NCBI GenBank assembly: GCA_025766275.1
Contig: JAFKAC010000022.1
Location: forward strand, 620,001-684,000
Direction of reading: 5' to 3'
DNA length: 64,000 bases
Source of the DNA: Lactarius indigo
Lineage: Eukaryota; Basidiomycota; Agaricomycetes; Russulales; Russulaceae
Numbering within the stretch: position 1 is the stretch's first letter; each line of letters begins with the position of its first letter. The notes under the pieces were generated by a model that ran no database searches, was not told the origin of the DNA, and saw nothing but the letters and a program-made list of their open reading frames with translations. A program made the translations under genes and the position numbers. Shown here piece by piece: positions 53,797 through 64,000 of this stretch.

Positions 53797-54338
53797 TGTT
53801 GAAGCGCAGAACTAACAAGCAAGAAATAAGCTTGGACAGCTAGTAGGACAAGTTAACTTCAGAGGTGAAGGGAACTCTATTACAGCTGCATACCTAGTAG
53901 GACAAGTTACTATAAGGAAGCAACGCCTATGAGTAAAGGTAATAAGAGTAGTAAAGAGAAAGGAACTTACACTTCAGAGGTGAAGGGAACTCTGAAGTGT
54001 ATGGGCGAAAACAGCAGTCCTTATATACAGGACGCTTAGCTAATAATGGTCTGTGCGCACTGGTGACCCAAACACAATACAGGTGGTCTGTGCGCCAGAG
54101 GGAGAAATGCCATTGGATGGCAGAGAACAATAGCTGCCTAAAGCAGACAATACCGGTATCTTAATAATAGAAAGAACAATAAGAACCATATATGGATCTA
54201 ACAATAAAGATAAACAGAAGCGGTCCGTGTGAGGCCGGAGTGTCCATAAGTCCATAAGGGACAGATACCGTATTTAGTATGTGGGCTGACTCAATCAGAT
54301 CCCACGAGACATGTGACTTTAACAGTCGCGTCTCAACA
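53797..54338 (-). repeat. 3' LTR of copia element 2
   Basis: 542 bp, with the ATTATT/CAGCTG/TTTC variants of the 5' LTR of element 1. It abuts AAAGC (minus strand) at 53792-53796. Confidence 0.9.
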
Positions 54339-54689
54339 TCCCTCCATGATAGAGACAGTCCACAAGAGTGGTGCAAGCATTGAGTGGAAGTGCCTTGGCA
54401 GGACACTTCATTGCTTTTAACTGTTACTATGAGAAATGTTTCGATTCTCTGGTTAGAAAGAATCTATGTACGCAGAAGTCCTGATAAAGGACGACTTTTT
54501 GGAGGTCTTCATGCACTGCTCTATGAGGATAATGTAGTTCTAAAGAACTACTTTTTGAAGAGCCATGAGCTGGGAGATAAGATGGAACAGGTCCAACTTC
54601 TTCAGTTCTTTAAGAAGGGTTTTTCTTAGCTATTAAACTAGGAAGTCTGTTGCAAGTATACACAACAGTTCGACGTCCTAGAACCCATC

Positions 54690-57600
54690 TTACACTATTC
54701 CTAGATCAGCAACCATTTTTTCAAAGGGTTCTCTGGGCAGTGACTTAGTGAGTCCATCTGCAACCATTTCCCCTGTGGGTGTACGTATCAGGTGTATAAC
54801 CTTGTTTTCTACGTATTCCCTGACTACATGGTGCTTGATCAGGATGTGTTTGGAACGTCTCCCAGTGACAGGGTTGAGAGCTAAGTCCACGGCACCCTTA
54901 TTGTCACAGTGCAGAGGAATGGGGGAGGGTACCTCATACCCCAATTCTCCAAGGAAGGTGGCATACCACTGAGCCTGATTAGAGGCATCTGAGAGGCTCA
55001 TGTATTCTGCCTCAGTGGTAGACTGCGCAATTGTCTTTTGCTTTCTGGTACACCATGAAATGGCTCCATTTGCAAGCAGGTAGACAAAACCTGAAGTGGA
55101 GTGCTTTTCTTCCTGATCTCCCCAGGAAGCGTCGCAGTAGCCATGAAGGCCTTCACCACCATTGCCATTCCCTCCAGCATAGCGTAACGAGTAGTCCTTG
55201 GTGCTGTTGAGATAGGCTAGGACATACTTGGCTAGGCGTAAATGCTGAGGTGAGGGGTTGGAAGCAAATTGGCTAAGGCGCGCAACAGCGAAGGAAATAT
55301 CAGGTCTGCTTCCAATCTGCGCATATAGCAGAGACCCGATAATCTGTTGATACTTCTTAATTTCAGAAGTAGAGGCCTGATCTGTGTACTTGATCAAGTG
55401 TGCCTCAGCGCCAGAGGGAAGAGGGGTATATACTGGATTGGAATCAGACATTCCAAAGCGTTCCACCACATCGCGGATGTAGTCTGACTGGTTGATTTCC
55501 ATGGTGCGATTAGCACGATCTCTGGTGATGTTAACACCAAGATAGGACTGGATCTCTCCCAGATCGGTCATCTCGTATCGACTAGATAGAGAAGCCTTCA
55601 GATCTTTAATCTTTGATAAGGAACTTCCAAGTATAGTGATGTCATCTACATATAAGATCACGAAAAGTGTATCACCCCCCTCTTGAAGATGATACACGTA
55701 TACTCCTGCATCAGAGTACGTCCGCGTAAAGCCTAGGTCTGCTAGGACCCCATGGAACTGCACATTCCATGCGCGGGAAGCTTGTTTCAGGCCATAAAGG
55801 GCCTTCTGTAACCGGCACACAAGGTGCTCGGAGCCAGCTGTGATGAAACCGACTGGTTGCTCCATATAAATTTCTTCCTCCAGTTCCCCATGAAGAAATG
55901 CCGATTTGACATCCATCTGGTGAATATGCCAGTCTTCAAGCGTAGCCAGCGCAAGAAGGAGTCGCAGGGACTCAAAGCGGGCAACTGGGGAGAAAGTTTC
56001 ATCAAAGTCCACCCCCTCTAGTTGGGTGAACCCTTTTGCCACTAGCCTAGCACGAAAGCGTCCATCTGCTTTCTTCTTAAATACCCATTTACACTTGACC
56101 ACCTTCCTTCCTTCAGGAAGGGGTTCAAGCCTCCAGACATCAAGCTTGTCGAGAGCGTCCAGTTCATACTGGCACGCTTCAAGCCAATCGACAGCTTGGT
56201 CAGACTCCATGGCCTGCTTAAATGTCTGCGGGTCCTTGTAGCCAGGAACCTCGGCAGCGTTTAGCAAGTCCATCATACCCAGTCTGCTACTCCCAGGCAC
56301 AAATTCATCGTTCTCCTCTGTGTAGTAGCGAGGATTTGTGAATCGTACCCTGGTCCCACGCCTTGGGCGAGGGGGTGAAGTAACCAGCCCATTCCTTGGA
56401 GATCTAGGTGTTTCCCTAGGAGGAGAGATGTCCCTATTGAAGTTAGGGGCAGGGATTGGGGCAGTTACTACAGGCGGTCTCCTTTGCGAGCGAGTGCGAG
56501 GGCGCCTTGGTGTGGTTGGAGCAGGTGCTTGGGATGGAGGAGTGTGATATATTGTCTGGTCTGCGGGGTTTGGAGAAGTGTTGGGGGGTGTGCTAGGCTG
56601 TTGTAATGGTACTGCGGGCACCTGGACAGGTGGTAAGACAAAGACTGGTGTCTGAGGTGCCGCAGGGGCAACAGCTGGCGTAGGCTGACTAGGCACTACA
56701 AAGAATATCTCACCGGCAACAGCAGCCCCTTTAGCAGGTTCGCCGGACACGGGAGGAGTTATTGGTTGGTTGGAGTGACTAGTCAGGTCACTCAGGGATG
56801 GGAAGGTAGCTTCGTCAAAAGTAACATCTCGTGAAGAGACGAAGCACCGGCTATGTCTATCCCAGAGTTTGTAACCCTTTGAATTGGGTTCATAGCCCAC
56901 AAACACGGCTTCCTTTGATTTAGGATCTAATTTGCGCCGATTGTGTTCTGGTACATGATAGTAGGCTTTGCAGCCAAATACTCTAAGGTAAGAGACATCT
57001 GGGACTGTACCATCCCAGAGCTCCAGCGGAGTTTTCCACTCATTTGAATGGGTGGGAGTGCGATTATAGATGTGCACTGCAGTTTGAACTGCTTGTTCCC
57101 AAAAGCCAAGGCTAAGACCTGCATGATGAAGCATGCTGGTGCCTTTTTCCATGATAGTGCGGTTAAACCGCTCGGCTCTCCCGTTCTGTTGTGGAGAATA
57201 AGGCATCGTAAGCATATGCTCAATCCCTTCCTCCAGAAGGATGTCCTTAAGGACATTGTTGACATACTCGCCACCACGATCTGAGTGCAGGGTTTTAATG
57301 GGCTTATTTTGTTGTTTTTCAGCCCATGCCTTGTAGTGTAGGAAGGCACCCGTAAACTCGTCTTTGGATTTCATAGGGATGACAACTGCAGTTTTTGAGA
57401 AGTCATCTATGAAGGTGGCAAAGTATTTGTTGCCCTGGATAGAGTTACTCTGTAGTGGGCCAACAAGGTCACTGTGCACAAGTTCAAGGGATTCTTGTGC
57501 ACGCTTCTGGGAGGGAGGAAAAGGTTTGCGGGTGGACTTGCCAAGTTCACACCCATAACAGGGACCTTCTTCCTCAGGGGATTCATCTATGTTGAGTCCT

Positions 57601-59093
57601 TTTACGGACTTCGGAGCATATCTTTGGAGCGCTTCTTTGGACATATGTCCCATGCGCTGATGCCAGACATCAAGGCTAGCAGATGCAGTTGCTTGGGCAT
57701 TTACTTTATGGTGCCCATCAAGCCAATATAGGCCTGAAGCCTTGTGTCCTTCCGCAATGGTTTTCCCATCATACCTTATAGCAAAGGTAGTGGCATCAAA
57801 GCTTACTATGGCCCCTTTAGCTGTTAGGGCAGGGGTGGACAGTATACGTGAATGCGTATTGGGTAGGTGCAGCACATTGGAGATTTTTAGGTCATACCCA
57901 AAGTTGGTATGGATTGTTACTGTTCCAGTACCAACACTCCTTAGCAGGGAGTTATCTCCTAGAAGTACTTCAACACCTTTGTGAGGGGTGTAGGTGTCGT
58001 AGTCTTCTATGTGAGGGGTAAAGTGTGCTGACGCCCCACTGTCCATCATCCATTTTGATGCAATCTGGGTACTGTGTGTACCCATCGTGTAAAGGGAAAC
58101 CTGAGGTACTTCATGTACCTCCTCTATTTTGCCAGAGCCATTGACTATAGTAAATAGTCGGCTCTTTGGTACAGGTATGCTATTTAACCTGTTTGCCGGA
58201 AGTGAGTCCGGCACTTCTACTGTGGTATTCTGGGCGGCTTTTGCCCGCTGTCCTGCCTTCCCCTTCTTAGCATTCTCCTGGTCCCGTTTGAGTTTGTAAC
58301 ATTCTGGCTTTTTATGGCCAGGCTTTTTGCAGTAATGGCAGATTATGTCCGAAGACACAGAGCTGCCCGATGGCCGCGCCTCATGAGCGTGAGGGGCCGA
58401 AGATTTCTTAACGGGGGCGACCTTGTTGTAGGACGCCATGGGACCGGCGAGACGAGATTCCTCGTTGATGAACCTGTTGATGAGGTCCTGAGGTTGGAGG
58501 TTAGAAGGGGGGCCAGAGGCCAGGATGGTGCCAGCTATGGTGCTGTAGGATGGGGGGAGCGCGTCTAGAAGGATGAAGGACATTTGCATGTCTGAGACGG
58601 GCATCCCTTGTTCCACCAGGGTGTTCCTCAGGTCCAGCATTTTTTGGAGCTGAGGTAGGAAGGGGCTACCTTCCTGAAGCTTGGTGTTTGCCAAGCCCAC
58701 CCAAATATTAAAGGTGGCCATGGAGCCAACCTGACCATAGAGGTTCTCCAACTCCACAAACTTGTCATGGACAGTTGGGAAGATGTGGGAGGAGTGAATA
58801 CCAGATAGGACCTCCGTTGTCACTGATAAAAATAAGAGGCCAGTGATGACCTCCTCTTGTTTTGCCCAGAGGGCAAGGATGGCGAGTCCCTCATCTGTAG
58901 GGCCAGTGGGCCCCACAGCACCTGCTGCGAGAGGGGGATGTTGGGGCACTGAAGCAGGAGCACCGTGTGTAAGGTGCCTGCTGCACCCATTCATCAGCAT
59001 GAGGGAGGTAAAGGTGGCAGACCAAGTCTGCCAGTTGGTGCCATCCAACTTGGCGAGGGTGACGGACGGAGGGAAGACAAGATGGAAAGACAT
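54690..59093 (-). CDS. Copia Gag-Pol polyprotein (element 2)
   Basis: 1467 residues, identical in sequence to the polyprotein of element 1: CCHC knuckle, DSGA protease, HHCC/D-D-E integrase, YVDD reverse transcriptase and RNase H, all intact. Full identity over 4.4 kb of coding sequence means either very recent transposition or homogenisation through the recombination that inverted the intervening DNA. Expression would start from the 5' LTR at 60642-60101. Confidence 0.96.
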   Translation of the reverse strand: MSFHLVFPPSVTLAKLDGTNWQTWSATFTSLMLMNGCSRHLTHGAPASVPQHPPLAAGAVGPTGPTDEGLAILALWAKQEEVITGLLFLSVTTEVLSGIHSSHIFPTVHDKFVELENLYGQVGSMATFNIWVGLANTKLQEGSPFLPQLQKMLDLRNTLVEQGMPVSDMQMSFILLDALPPSYSTIAGTILASGPPSNLQPQDLINRFINEESRLAGPMASYNKVAPVKKSSAPHAHEARPSGSSVSSDIICHYCKKPGHKKPECYKLKRDQENAKKGKAGQRAKAAQNTTVEVPDSLPANRLNSIPVPKSRLFTIVNGSGKIEEVHEVPQVSLYTMGTHSTQIASKWMMDSGASAHFTPHIEDYDTYTPHKGVEVLLGDNSLLRSVGTGTVTIHTNFGYDLKISNVLHLPNTHSRILSTPALTAKGAIVSFDATTFAIRYDGKTIAEGHKASGLYWLDGHHKVNAQATASASLDVWHQRMGHMSKEALQRYAPKSVKGLNIDESPEEEGPCYGCELGKSTRKPFPPSQKRAQESLELVHSDLVGPLQSNSIQGNKYFATFIDDFSKTAVVIPMKSKDEFTGAFLHYKAWAEKQQNKPIKTLHSDRGGEYVNNVLKDILLEEGIEHMLTMPYSPQQNGRAERFNRTIMEKGTSMLHHAGLSLGFWEQAVQTAVHIYNRTPTHSNEWKTPLELWDGTVPDVSYLRVFGCKAYYHVPEHNRRKLDPKSKEAVFVGYEPNSKGYKLWDRHSRCFVSSRDVTFDEATFPSLSDLTSHSNQPITPPVSGEPAKGAAVAGEIFFVVPSQPTPAVAPAAPQTPVFVLPPVQVPAVPLQQPSTPPNTSPNPADQTIYHTPPSQAPAPTTPRRPRTRSQRRPPVVTAPIPAPNFNRDISPPRETPRSPRNGLVTSPPRPRRGTRVRFTNPRYYTEENDEFVPGSSRLGMMDLLNAAEVPGYKDPQTFKQAMESDQAVDWLEACQYELDALDKLDVWRLEPLPEGRKVVKCKWVFKKKADGRFRARLVAKGFTQLEGVDFDETFSPVARFESLRLLLALATLEDWHIHQMDVKSAFLHGELEEEIYMEQPVGFITAGSEHLVCRLQKALYGLKQASRAWNVQFHGVLADLGFTRTYSDAGVYVYHLQEGGDTLFVILYVDDITILGSSLSKIKDLKASLSSRYEMTDLGEIQSYLGVNITRDRANRTMEINQSDYIRDVVERFGMSDSNPVYTPLPSGAEAHLIKYTDQASTSEIKKYQQIIGSLLYAQIGSRPDISFAVARLSQFASNPSPQHLRLAKYVLAYLNSTKDYSLRYAGGNGNGGEGLHGYCDASWGDQEEKHSTSGFVYLLANGAISWCTRKQKTIAQSTTEAEYMSLSDASNQAQWYATFLGELGYEVPSPIPLHCDNKGAVDLALNPVTGRRSKHILIKHHVVREYVENKVIHLIRTPTGEMVADGLTKSLPREPFEKMVADLGIV

Positions 59094-60088
59094 TTGAGAT
59101 GTTTGTGTATCTGGTTCCGAGGAGCAGTCAGAACCAGCTCAGATCTTGGTAGAGAAGATAAATGTCCAGCCATAGGAGCGCTATACTCCATAACACATAT
59201 GGTGTCATGCCTCAAGTATGTGCGACTTGGATATAATTAGATAGTGGAATCTTTGTACTGATGGCTGCCTTATACTAAGATCCACAAAGCCCAAATGTTA
59301 CTATGGGTAATAGTCATGCAACAGCTTTGTTGGCTTCGACGGAATAGGAGCTTTTGGTCCGGCGAAGGACTACTAAGTCTCTGTATCCCTCAGCCTTACA
59401 GCCTTGATGCTGGGGCTACTAAGGATCTATAGTAAAGGGTAGTACCCTAGAGAGGAGCCAACAGCGAGTTCAAGAGACAGTGATAGGGATCAACTCCCAT
59501 AACAACTGAATCTTCCGTCTGTGGAGTCTCTAGAACAGACCATTAAGGGTCTTGGTACTAAGTAACTAGACTAGTGATACATGCTATGCAGCGAATCCTG
59601 CACAAAGGGAGCGAATACTTCTCCTAGCAGAGGTCTAGTCATAGCTACTATGTATAGTACTAAGTAGCGTCTCCTAGTTGTATCAGAGGGAAGGACTTCT
59701 GGGTTTGACTATTAACCAGGCCTTCACACCCCTTAAAGTGACCCAGGTATTAACCGAGTATCACCCAACCATTAGAGAGGCTTATAGCCGCAAGGGTCTT
59801 CCCCTATTGGCCTATGAAAGCACTTCCGGACGAAAACCGGGTATAGAAGATATAGTAGTGCGCACAGAGGAATTTGAGGTTATATAAAACCTCTCATGAG
59901 AACCTCCTTAGGAGGCTAGCCAAAATGGCACATGACCAAGGTCATGGTGGACAAGAAAGAAGGGTGTGTCGAAAGAGGATAGAGGATGCTCACTGAAAGT
60001 GTGGGTGACGACAAAGAAATGTGTGGTCGGCTGAGAGAGCAAGATGACACAAGTAGATCTGATAAAGCAAGTTAGTTATTAGGCGTCA

Positions 60089-60100
60089 GGGCCCATAACC
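60089..60100 (-). promoter_or_regulatory. Primer-binding site of element 2 (half-tRNA-iMet type)
   Basis: GGTTATGGGCCC on the minus strand, directly inside the 5' LTR, identical to the site in element 1. Confidence 0.75.
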
Positions 60101-60642
60101 TGTTGAAGCGCAGAACTAACAAGCAAGAGATAAGCTTGGACAGCTAGTAGGACAAGTTAACTTCAGAGGTGAAGGGAACTCTATTACAACTGCATACCTA
60201 GTAGGACAAGTTACTATAAGGAAGCAACGCCTATGAGTAAAGGTAATAAGAGTAGTAAAGAGAAAGGAACTTACACTTCAGAGGTGAAGGGAACTCTGAA
60301 GTGTATGGGCGAAAACAGCAGTCCTTATATACAGGACGCTTAGCTAATAATGGTCTGTGCGCACTGGTGACCCAAACACAATACAGGTGGTCTGTGCGCC
60401 AGAGGGAGAAATGCCATTGGATGGCAGAGAACAATAGCTGCCTAAAGCAGACAATACCGGTATCTTAACAACAGAAAGAACAATAAGAACCATATATGGA
60501 TCTAACAATAAAGATAAACAGAAGCGGTCCGTGTGAGGCCGGAGTGTCCATAAGTCCATAAGGGACAGATACCGTATTTAGTATGTGGGCTGACTCAATC
60601 AGATCCCACGAGACATGTGACTTTAACAGTCGCGTCTCAACA
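60101..60642 (-). repeat. 5' LTR of copia element 2
   Basis: 542 bp, with the GTTGTT/CAGTTG/TCTC variants of the 3' LTR of element 1. It is flanked by CCCTT (minus strand) at 60643-60647. Confidence 0.9.
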
Positions 60643-60850
60643 AAGGGCGCCTCGCCCGGGTTCTCTGATCCGAGACCATGGAAGTGCCCCGTGCCGGAGC
60701 TGTCAGCGAGCTTGAGAGCCGCCAGACGTGTGTGGAAAATGAGGATCTCATCGTCGGGATCGGAAACTGGAGTCAGATATTGCAAGAGGGTGGGTAACCG
60801 GTCCTGGAGTGACGGCGTCCACAATCTCGGTCGAAGTCATTGGCCAATTT
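60643..60850 (-). pseudogene. Lysine methyltransferase-like gene, 5' part (copy M1)
   Basis: The minus strand reads LQDRLPTLLQYLTPVSDPDD, then EILIFHTRLAALKLADSSGT and GLGSENPGEAP before the LTR. This resembles the N-terminal arm that precedes the catalytic domain in fungal METTL21/EFM-type proteins. Joining over one CCCTT copy leads into LVSIELKPP at 45261, but one base out of phase, so a further indel or an unnoticed splice is involved. The true start is unclear: an in-frame TGA lies just upstream of the readable part and an alternative ATG at about 60839 is in another frame. The gene's other half is 15 kb to the left. Confidence 0.5.
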
Positions 60851-62467
60851 CGTTGGTCTTTTTCTTTGGATTGTAGGTTGCATAAATATTTGGGATGAAG
60901 GTCTGGAGAACGTATGAGAGGCAAGTTGCTGTACGCACGTAACCAGAGGTTTGTCTTATTTCTTTCTTCTCTTTCCTTTTTAGTCTCACAACTTCGTTCA
61001 GCAGATGTGCGTACCGTCATTTGTGGACGTTCGGGATACGGAAACTGACAAAGATCTGCAGTCAAGGTCTTGGAATTACAGCTCTGTCACTGTTAATTGA
61101 CTCCCCTCACCTCGTGATGAATTAAACATGTTCTGGGTCTCCGATTGTGTATCGGTATGTTTGTTGTTTGTTATCGTATGCGCATGTGTTCGCGTTGTGT
61201 CTCCATGTGAGTTTGTGGGTGTTACTTGCTGTATCAAGCTCGACCGTCTCGGGTGTTCTTACTGTAGCAAAATGACGCTGTATGTGCGTCACAAAATGTT
61301 CGGCTTACTTTACGAAGTAGTATACTTGTACGAGTAGTATAAAGGGTGCTCGGCGAAGGGCCCCTAAATCCCATCGCTTTTGCCCTTTCATATATTCGCG
61401 CATTCCCTCTCGTCGCTCAAGCTCAGCGTCCGATTCAATTCCCCTCTTTTTTGCTATCCTAATACATTCTCGCGGGTCATAATCACACTACCTCGTACTC
61501 GTGTGTGCAGAGTAGCTAACTACTTCTGCTTCGCCAGCCCTGGTCCTTCGTCTCCGTCATACTATGAGATTCCAGGATACTGCGAATAGCTGCTTCTTTG
61601 TTAGGGCCTCACACCTCGGCTGTACTATATGAACATCGAGTTTCGGGTTGGTTCTTGTCAAGCATCGTCATGCAAAGGTGCGTAGAGAGCATGACAAGAA
61701 GTGGTCAGAATAAGTGTTGTGAGTGAACAGAGATTCGCAAGCACTGATCAGTCAGTTTGTGAGTTTTACGGAGAAGTGTTAGGCAGGCTCTGAACAGGAC
61801 TTGGTCCTTTAGCTCATTTGCTAAAGGTAATATGAGACTTGCATATGAGTGAGCGTTGCCAATTGAACCGGCTCTTTGGGGCATCACGTATCATCACCTG
61901 ACCGGCTCGACTTAGCCGGATCATCTTTGCCCGGCCTTTACACCAGTATGTGCGTTCAGGTGAGTGCGGCCAAGGAACCTCGGTCACTGGCATCGCCCCA
62001 GTCGAAACCTTGCCAATGGTCGAAACCACAATTGTATAATCCGTGATAGGAGCGGCACCACCTTGGCGCAAATAGCAGACAGTGAAAATAAGACCAATAG
62101 GTGTTTTGGGTGTCTCCTACCGAGTCACTCTCTGCTGTGAACCTAGCTCTGGCCCCTTCATTGCCATCTTCAAGACTCCCGGAGGTCGTCACATCGGTCG
62201 AATAAATGTCGCGAGATATGTACGTTTGGTCTCTCAGAACATGTTCCGCTATGCAAGCGGCAGACTTCAACATCTACAAAGAATGTAATGACGGCTCTCC
62301 AAGTGCATGCCGTCACTCCGTTCTAAACCCCCTTTGTATCGTTGACCATTCTTACAAATTAGAGTAAATGTGCATCACATTGCAAGTGCGCCTATATGAC
62401 TACCTGCAGAAGGGACCGCCCATACTATCACGGTGACTTGACATGCTACTTCTCGCACTCTGTCTAT
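60851..62467. other. Intergenic region between M1 5' part and gene F
   Basis: Only short frames (60-105 codons) without recognised domains. The last 170 bases before gene F, read on the minus strand, are the conserved NLR 3' flank (CACCGTGATAGTATGGGC- and CATATAGGC-type segments). Confidence 0.45.
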
Positions 62468-64000
62468 TTACCTGTTGTGCTCTGTCAACATCTGTGCGAC
62501 CGCATTCTTTCCCATTCCTGATGCCACTTGGAATGGGGTCCTTCCTGCCTTGTCCTTGGAATCCGCACGCGCGCCATGGTCGAGCAGCAAGCGCACGGTC
62601 TCTGTGTGGCCTATGGACGACGCCTCGTGCAATGGAGTCCGACCATCCTTGCCCTTGGCATTTGCGTTCGCGCCGTTGTTGAGTAGAATACGTACGGTCT
62701 CTGTTTTTCCTTTGGACAATGCCAGGTGCAGCGGTGTCCATCCTTCCTTGTCCTCCGCATGTACGATCGCACCATATTCGAGTAGTAAGCGCACGGTCTC
62801 CGCTCCTCCCCGAAATGACGCCTGGTGCAACGGGGTCCTTCCGTCCTTCTTCTTGGCCTCTGCGTTTGCCCCATGGTCAAGCAGCAAGCGCACGGTTTCC
62901 GTTTTGCCTCTGGATGAGGCTAGGAGCAGCGGGGTCCATCCGTCTTTGTCTTCGGCCTCTACGTTAGCACCGTGGTCAAGTAGCAGACGTGAAACTTCGA
63001 GCATCCCATCAGATGCTGCTAGATGTAATGGTGTCGAGTCGTCCTCGTCTTGTGCACTGATATCGGCTCCATGTCGGAGTAATAACTCAACGATCTCCAC
63101 GTGACCTTTTTTCGATGCCCGGTGCAATGCAGTATGACCTACGACGCTCGCCGCATCGATGCGTACACCACGCCCCAGTAACATCCGAACAACCTCCAGG
63201 CGTCCGTTAGTCGCTGCTAAATAAATCGGAGTCCAGCGATCGCTTTGTTGTGAGTTCGCGTCGGCACCGTGATCGAGTAACCACTGCGTGACATCAATAA
63301 TTCCGTTTACCGACGCAGCGTGTAAGAGAGTCCGGCCATCGAAGTCGTCGGTAACATCTACGGCTGCGCCATGCTGGTGCAATAGATTTGCCACGTCGAA
63401 GTGTCTCTTGTACAGTGCTGCTGCTAACGGACTGTGATTATGACCACCCCGCGCATTTACTTGCTCAGGGTGCTCGACGATGATGTGTGCTGCCAGGTCA
63501 CGAAATCCGCACAACGAAGCATAATATAACGGAGGTCCACGGGATCCATGGCGTGCGGTCTTGTCATCTCCAAAGCTATGCCAGCGATCGTCAATGTCGT
63601 GCAACTCGAGCCACGCAGCAAAATGTGGTTTGGTCGAGTCAAAAAGACGTCGCATCCCATCTTCTATGTGTGAAGACACCTTTCCGAATTGCGCATGCCC
63701 CACCCAATGTCGACTAGCATATCTCGCTAATGGAAAGCTATCTTCGACATGGCCATTTTCGGCGCTGCCGTCCAACTGGAGTAAAATACCCATGCAAGCA
63801 TGGGCGAGGGTCGTATGTGCTGGTTCTGGAATGATATGAAAGTGTGAAGCGTCTCGTTTGGAAGTCGCAAGGCGATCGGAAGTCAAAAACTCCTTGACCG
63901 AAAAATGCGTGAACTGAATGACTCGGGAATCACCATCGTCGACTTCGGTGATCAAACTGGAGCAAGTAGATAGCACAGCTCGTTGCCGGTCTTCCCACCG
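62468..64000 (-). CDS. Gene F: Goodbye-NACHT-ankyrin gene, last exon only (5' part beyond window)
   Basis: An open frame of 510 codons runs from the window edge to the stop at 62468-62470, corresponding to most of exon 8 of B-E. It begins within RWEDRQRA, continues with VLSTCSSLITEVDDGDSRVI and VKEFLTSDRLATSKRDASHF, then eleven ankyrin repeats ending MLTEHNR. Repeats 6-10 are close to consensus (GWTPLLLASSRGKTETVRLL, GRTPLHEASSIGHTETVRLL). With E it forms the longer, eleven-repeat subgroup. No frame break is seen. Whether the Goodbye and NACHT parts are intact cannot be judged here. Confidence 0.85.
   Translation of the reverse strand, partial: RWEDRQRAVLSTCSSLITEVDDGDSRVIQFTHFSVKEFLTSDRLATSKRDASHFHIIPEPAHTTLAHACMGILLQLDGSAENGHVEDSFPLARYASRHWVGHAQFGKVSSHIEDGMRRLFDSTKPHFAAWLELHDIDDRWHSFGDDKTARHGSRGPPLYYASLCGFRDLAAHIIVEHPEQVNARGGHNHSPLAAALYKRHFDVANLLHQHGAAVDVTDDFDGRTLLHAASVNGIIDVTQWLLDHGADANSQQSDRWTPIYLAATNGRLEVVRMLLGRGVRIDAASVVGHTALHRASKKGHVEIVELLLRHGADISAQDEDDSTPLHLAASDGMLEVSRLLLDHGANVEAEDKDGWTPLLLASSRGKTETVRLLLDHGANAEAKKKDGRTPLHQASFRGGAETVRLLLEYGAIVHAEDKEGWTPLHLALSKGKTETVRILLNNGANANAKGKDGRTPLHEASSIGHTETVRLLLDHGARADSKDKAGRTPFQVASGMGKNAVAQMLTEHNR

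Larger units (their letters stand above)
53797..60642 (-). mobile_element. Ty1/copia LTR retrotransposon, element 2 (6846 bp, inverted copy)
   Basis: Minus-strand copy of the element at 38411-45255: 5' LTR 60642-60101, primer-binding site 60100-60089, polyprotein 59093-54690, 3' LTR 54338-53797. The protein is identical to that of element 1; the few differences are in LTRs, leader (near 59829) and tail (near 54469). Its target duplications do not match each other: CCCTT at its 5' side, AAAGC at its 3' side. Confidence 0.95.

Noticed and set aside
1..64000. tRNA or rRNA genes and CRISPR-like arrays
   Set aside because: No cloverleaf-compatible A/B-box pairs, rRNA-like stretches or regularly spaced repeats were noticed by eye; a tRNAscan-SE run would settle tRNAs.

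Overview
The window is nuclear DNA of a filamentous fungus, most likely an agaricomycete (mushroom-forming basidiomycete). The reasons are dense GT-AG introns of about 47-70 bases, STAND/NLR-like proteins with a Goodbye-type N-terminal domain, NACHT and ankyrin repeats, a CCC2-type copper ATPase, a tandem group of multi-intron P450 genes, an F-box-type pseudogene of a kind common in Agaricomycetes, and Ty1/copia and LINE retrotransposons. Polyporales is only a guess.

Layout. 1-1331: 5' part of a minus-strand LINE whose ORF1 runs off the left edge; its 5' end abuts a truncated ankyrin gene (A, 1333-2069). 2339-20372: three intact Goodbye-NACHT-ankyrin genes in tandem (B, C, D; 1069, 1074 and 1074 residues after splicing). 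B and C are each followed by the same decayed copper-ATPase copy, so NLR plus ATPase pseudogene form a duplicated unit (7012 and 6796 bp). Behind D lies a nearly full-length copper ATPase (21545-24524), the likely source of the fragments. 24879-26157: F-box-family pseudogene. 26624-34397: three minus-strand P450 paralogues (one intact, one without a start codon, one with a one-base slip), plus a P450 exon relic on the other strand. 34398-37822: no convincing gene.

38122-60850 is a rearranged block. Two almost identical 6.85-kb copia elements lie in opposite orientation (38411-45255 plus, 53797-60642 minus) with the same 1467-residue polyprotein. Their 5-bp target duplications are exchanged: AAAGC then CCCTT on the first, CCCTT then AAAGC on the second when read 5' to 3' along each element. 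LTR-specific SNPs follow the target sites. The intervening 8.5 kb therefore appears inverted by recombination between the elements. One insertion had hit an already broken NLR gene (halves at 38122-38410 and 52689-53796), the other a lysine-methyltransferase-like gene (halves at 45256-46230 and 60643-60850). The inverted segment carries an intact NLR gene E (47517-51402, 1165 residues, 11 ankyrin repeats) and a second methyltransferase fragment. At the right edge a minus-strand paralogue F (62468 to the edge) is seen only in its last exon.

The central theme is an NLR-like receptor cluster (A-G) under birth-and-death evolution: tandem amplification with a dead passenger gene, mosaic ankyrin repeats, loss by deletion and by transposons. 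In every complete copy the nucleotide-binding P-loop is split by an intron and finished in a conserved 25-base microexon.
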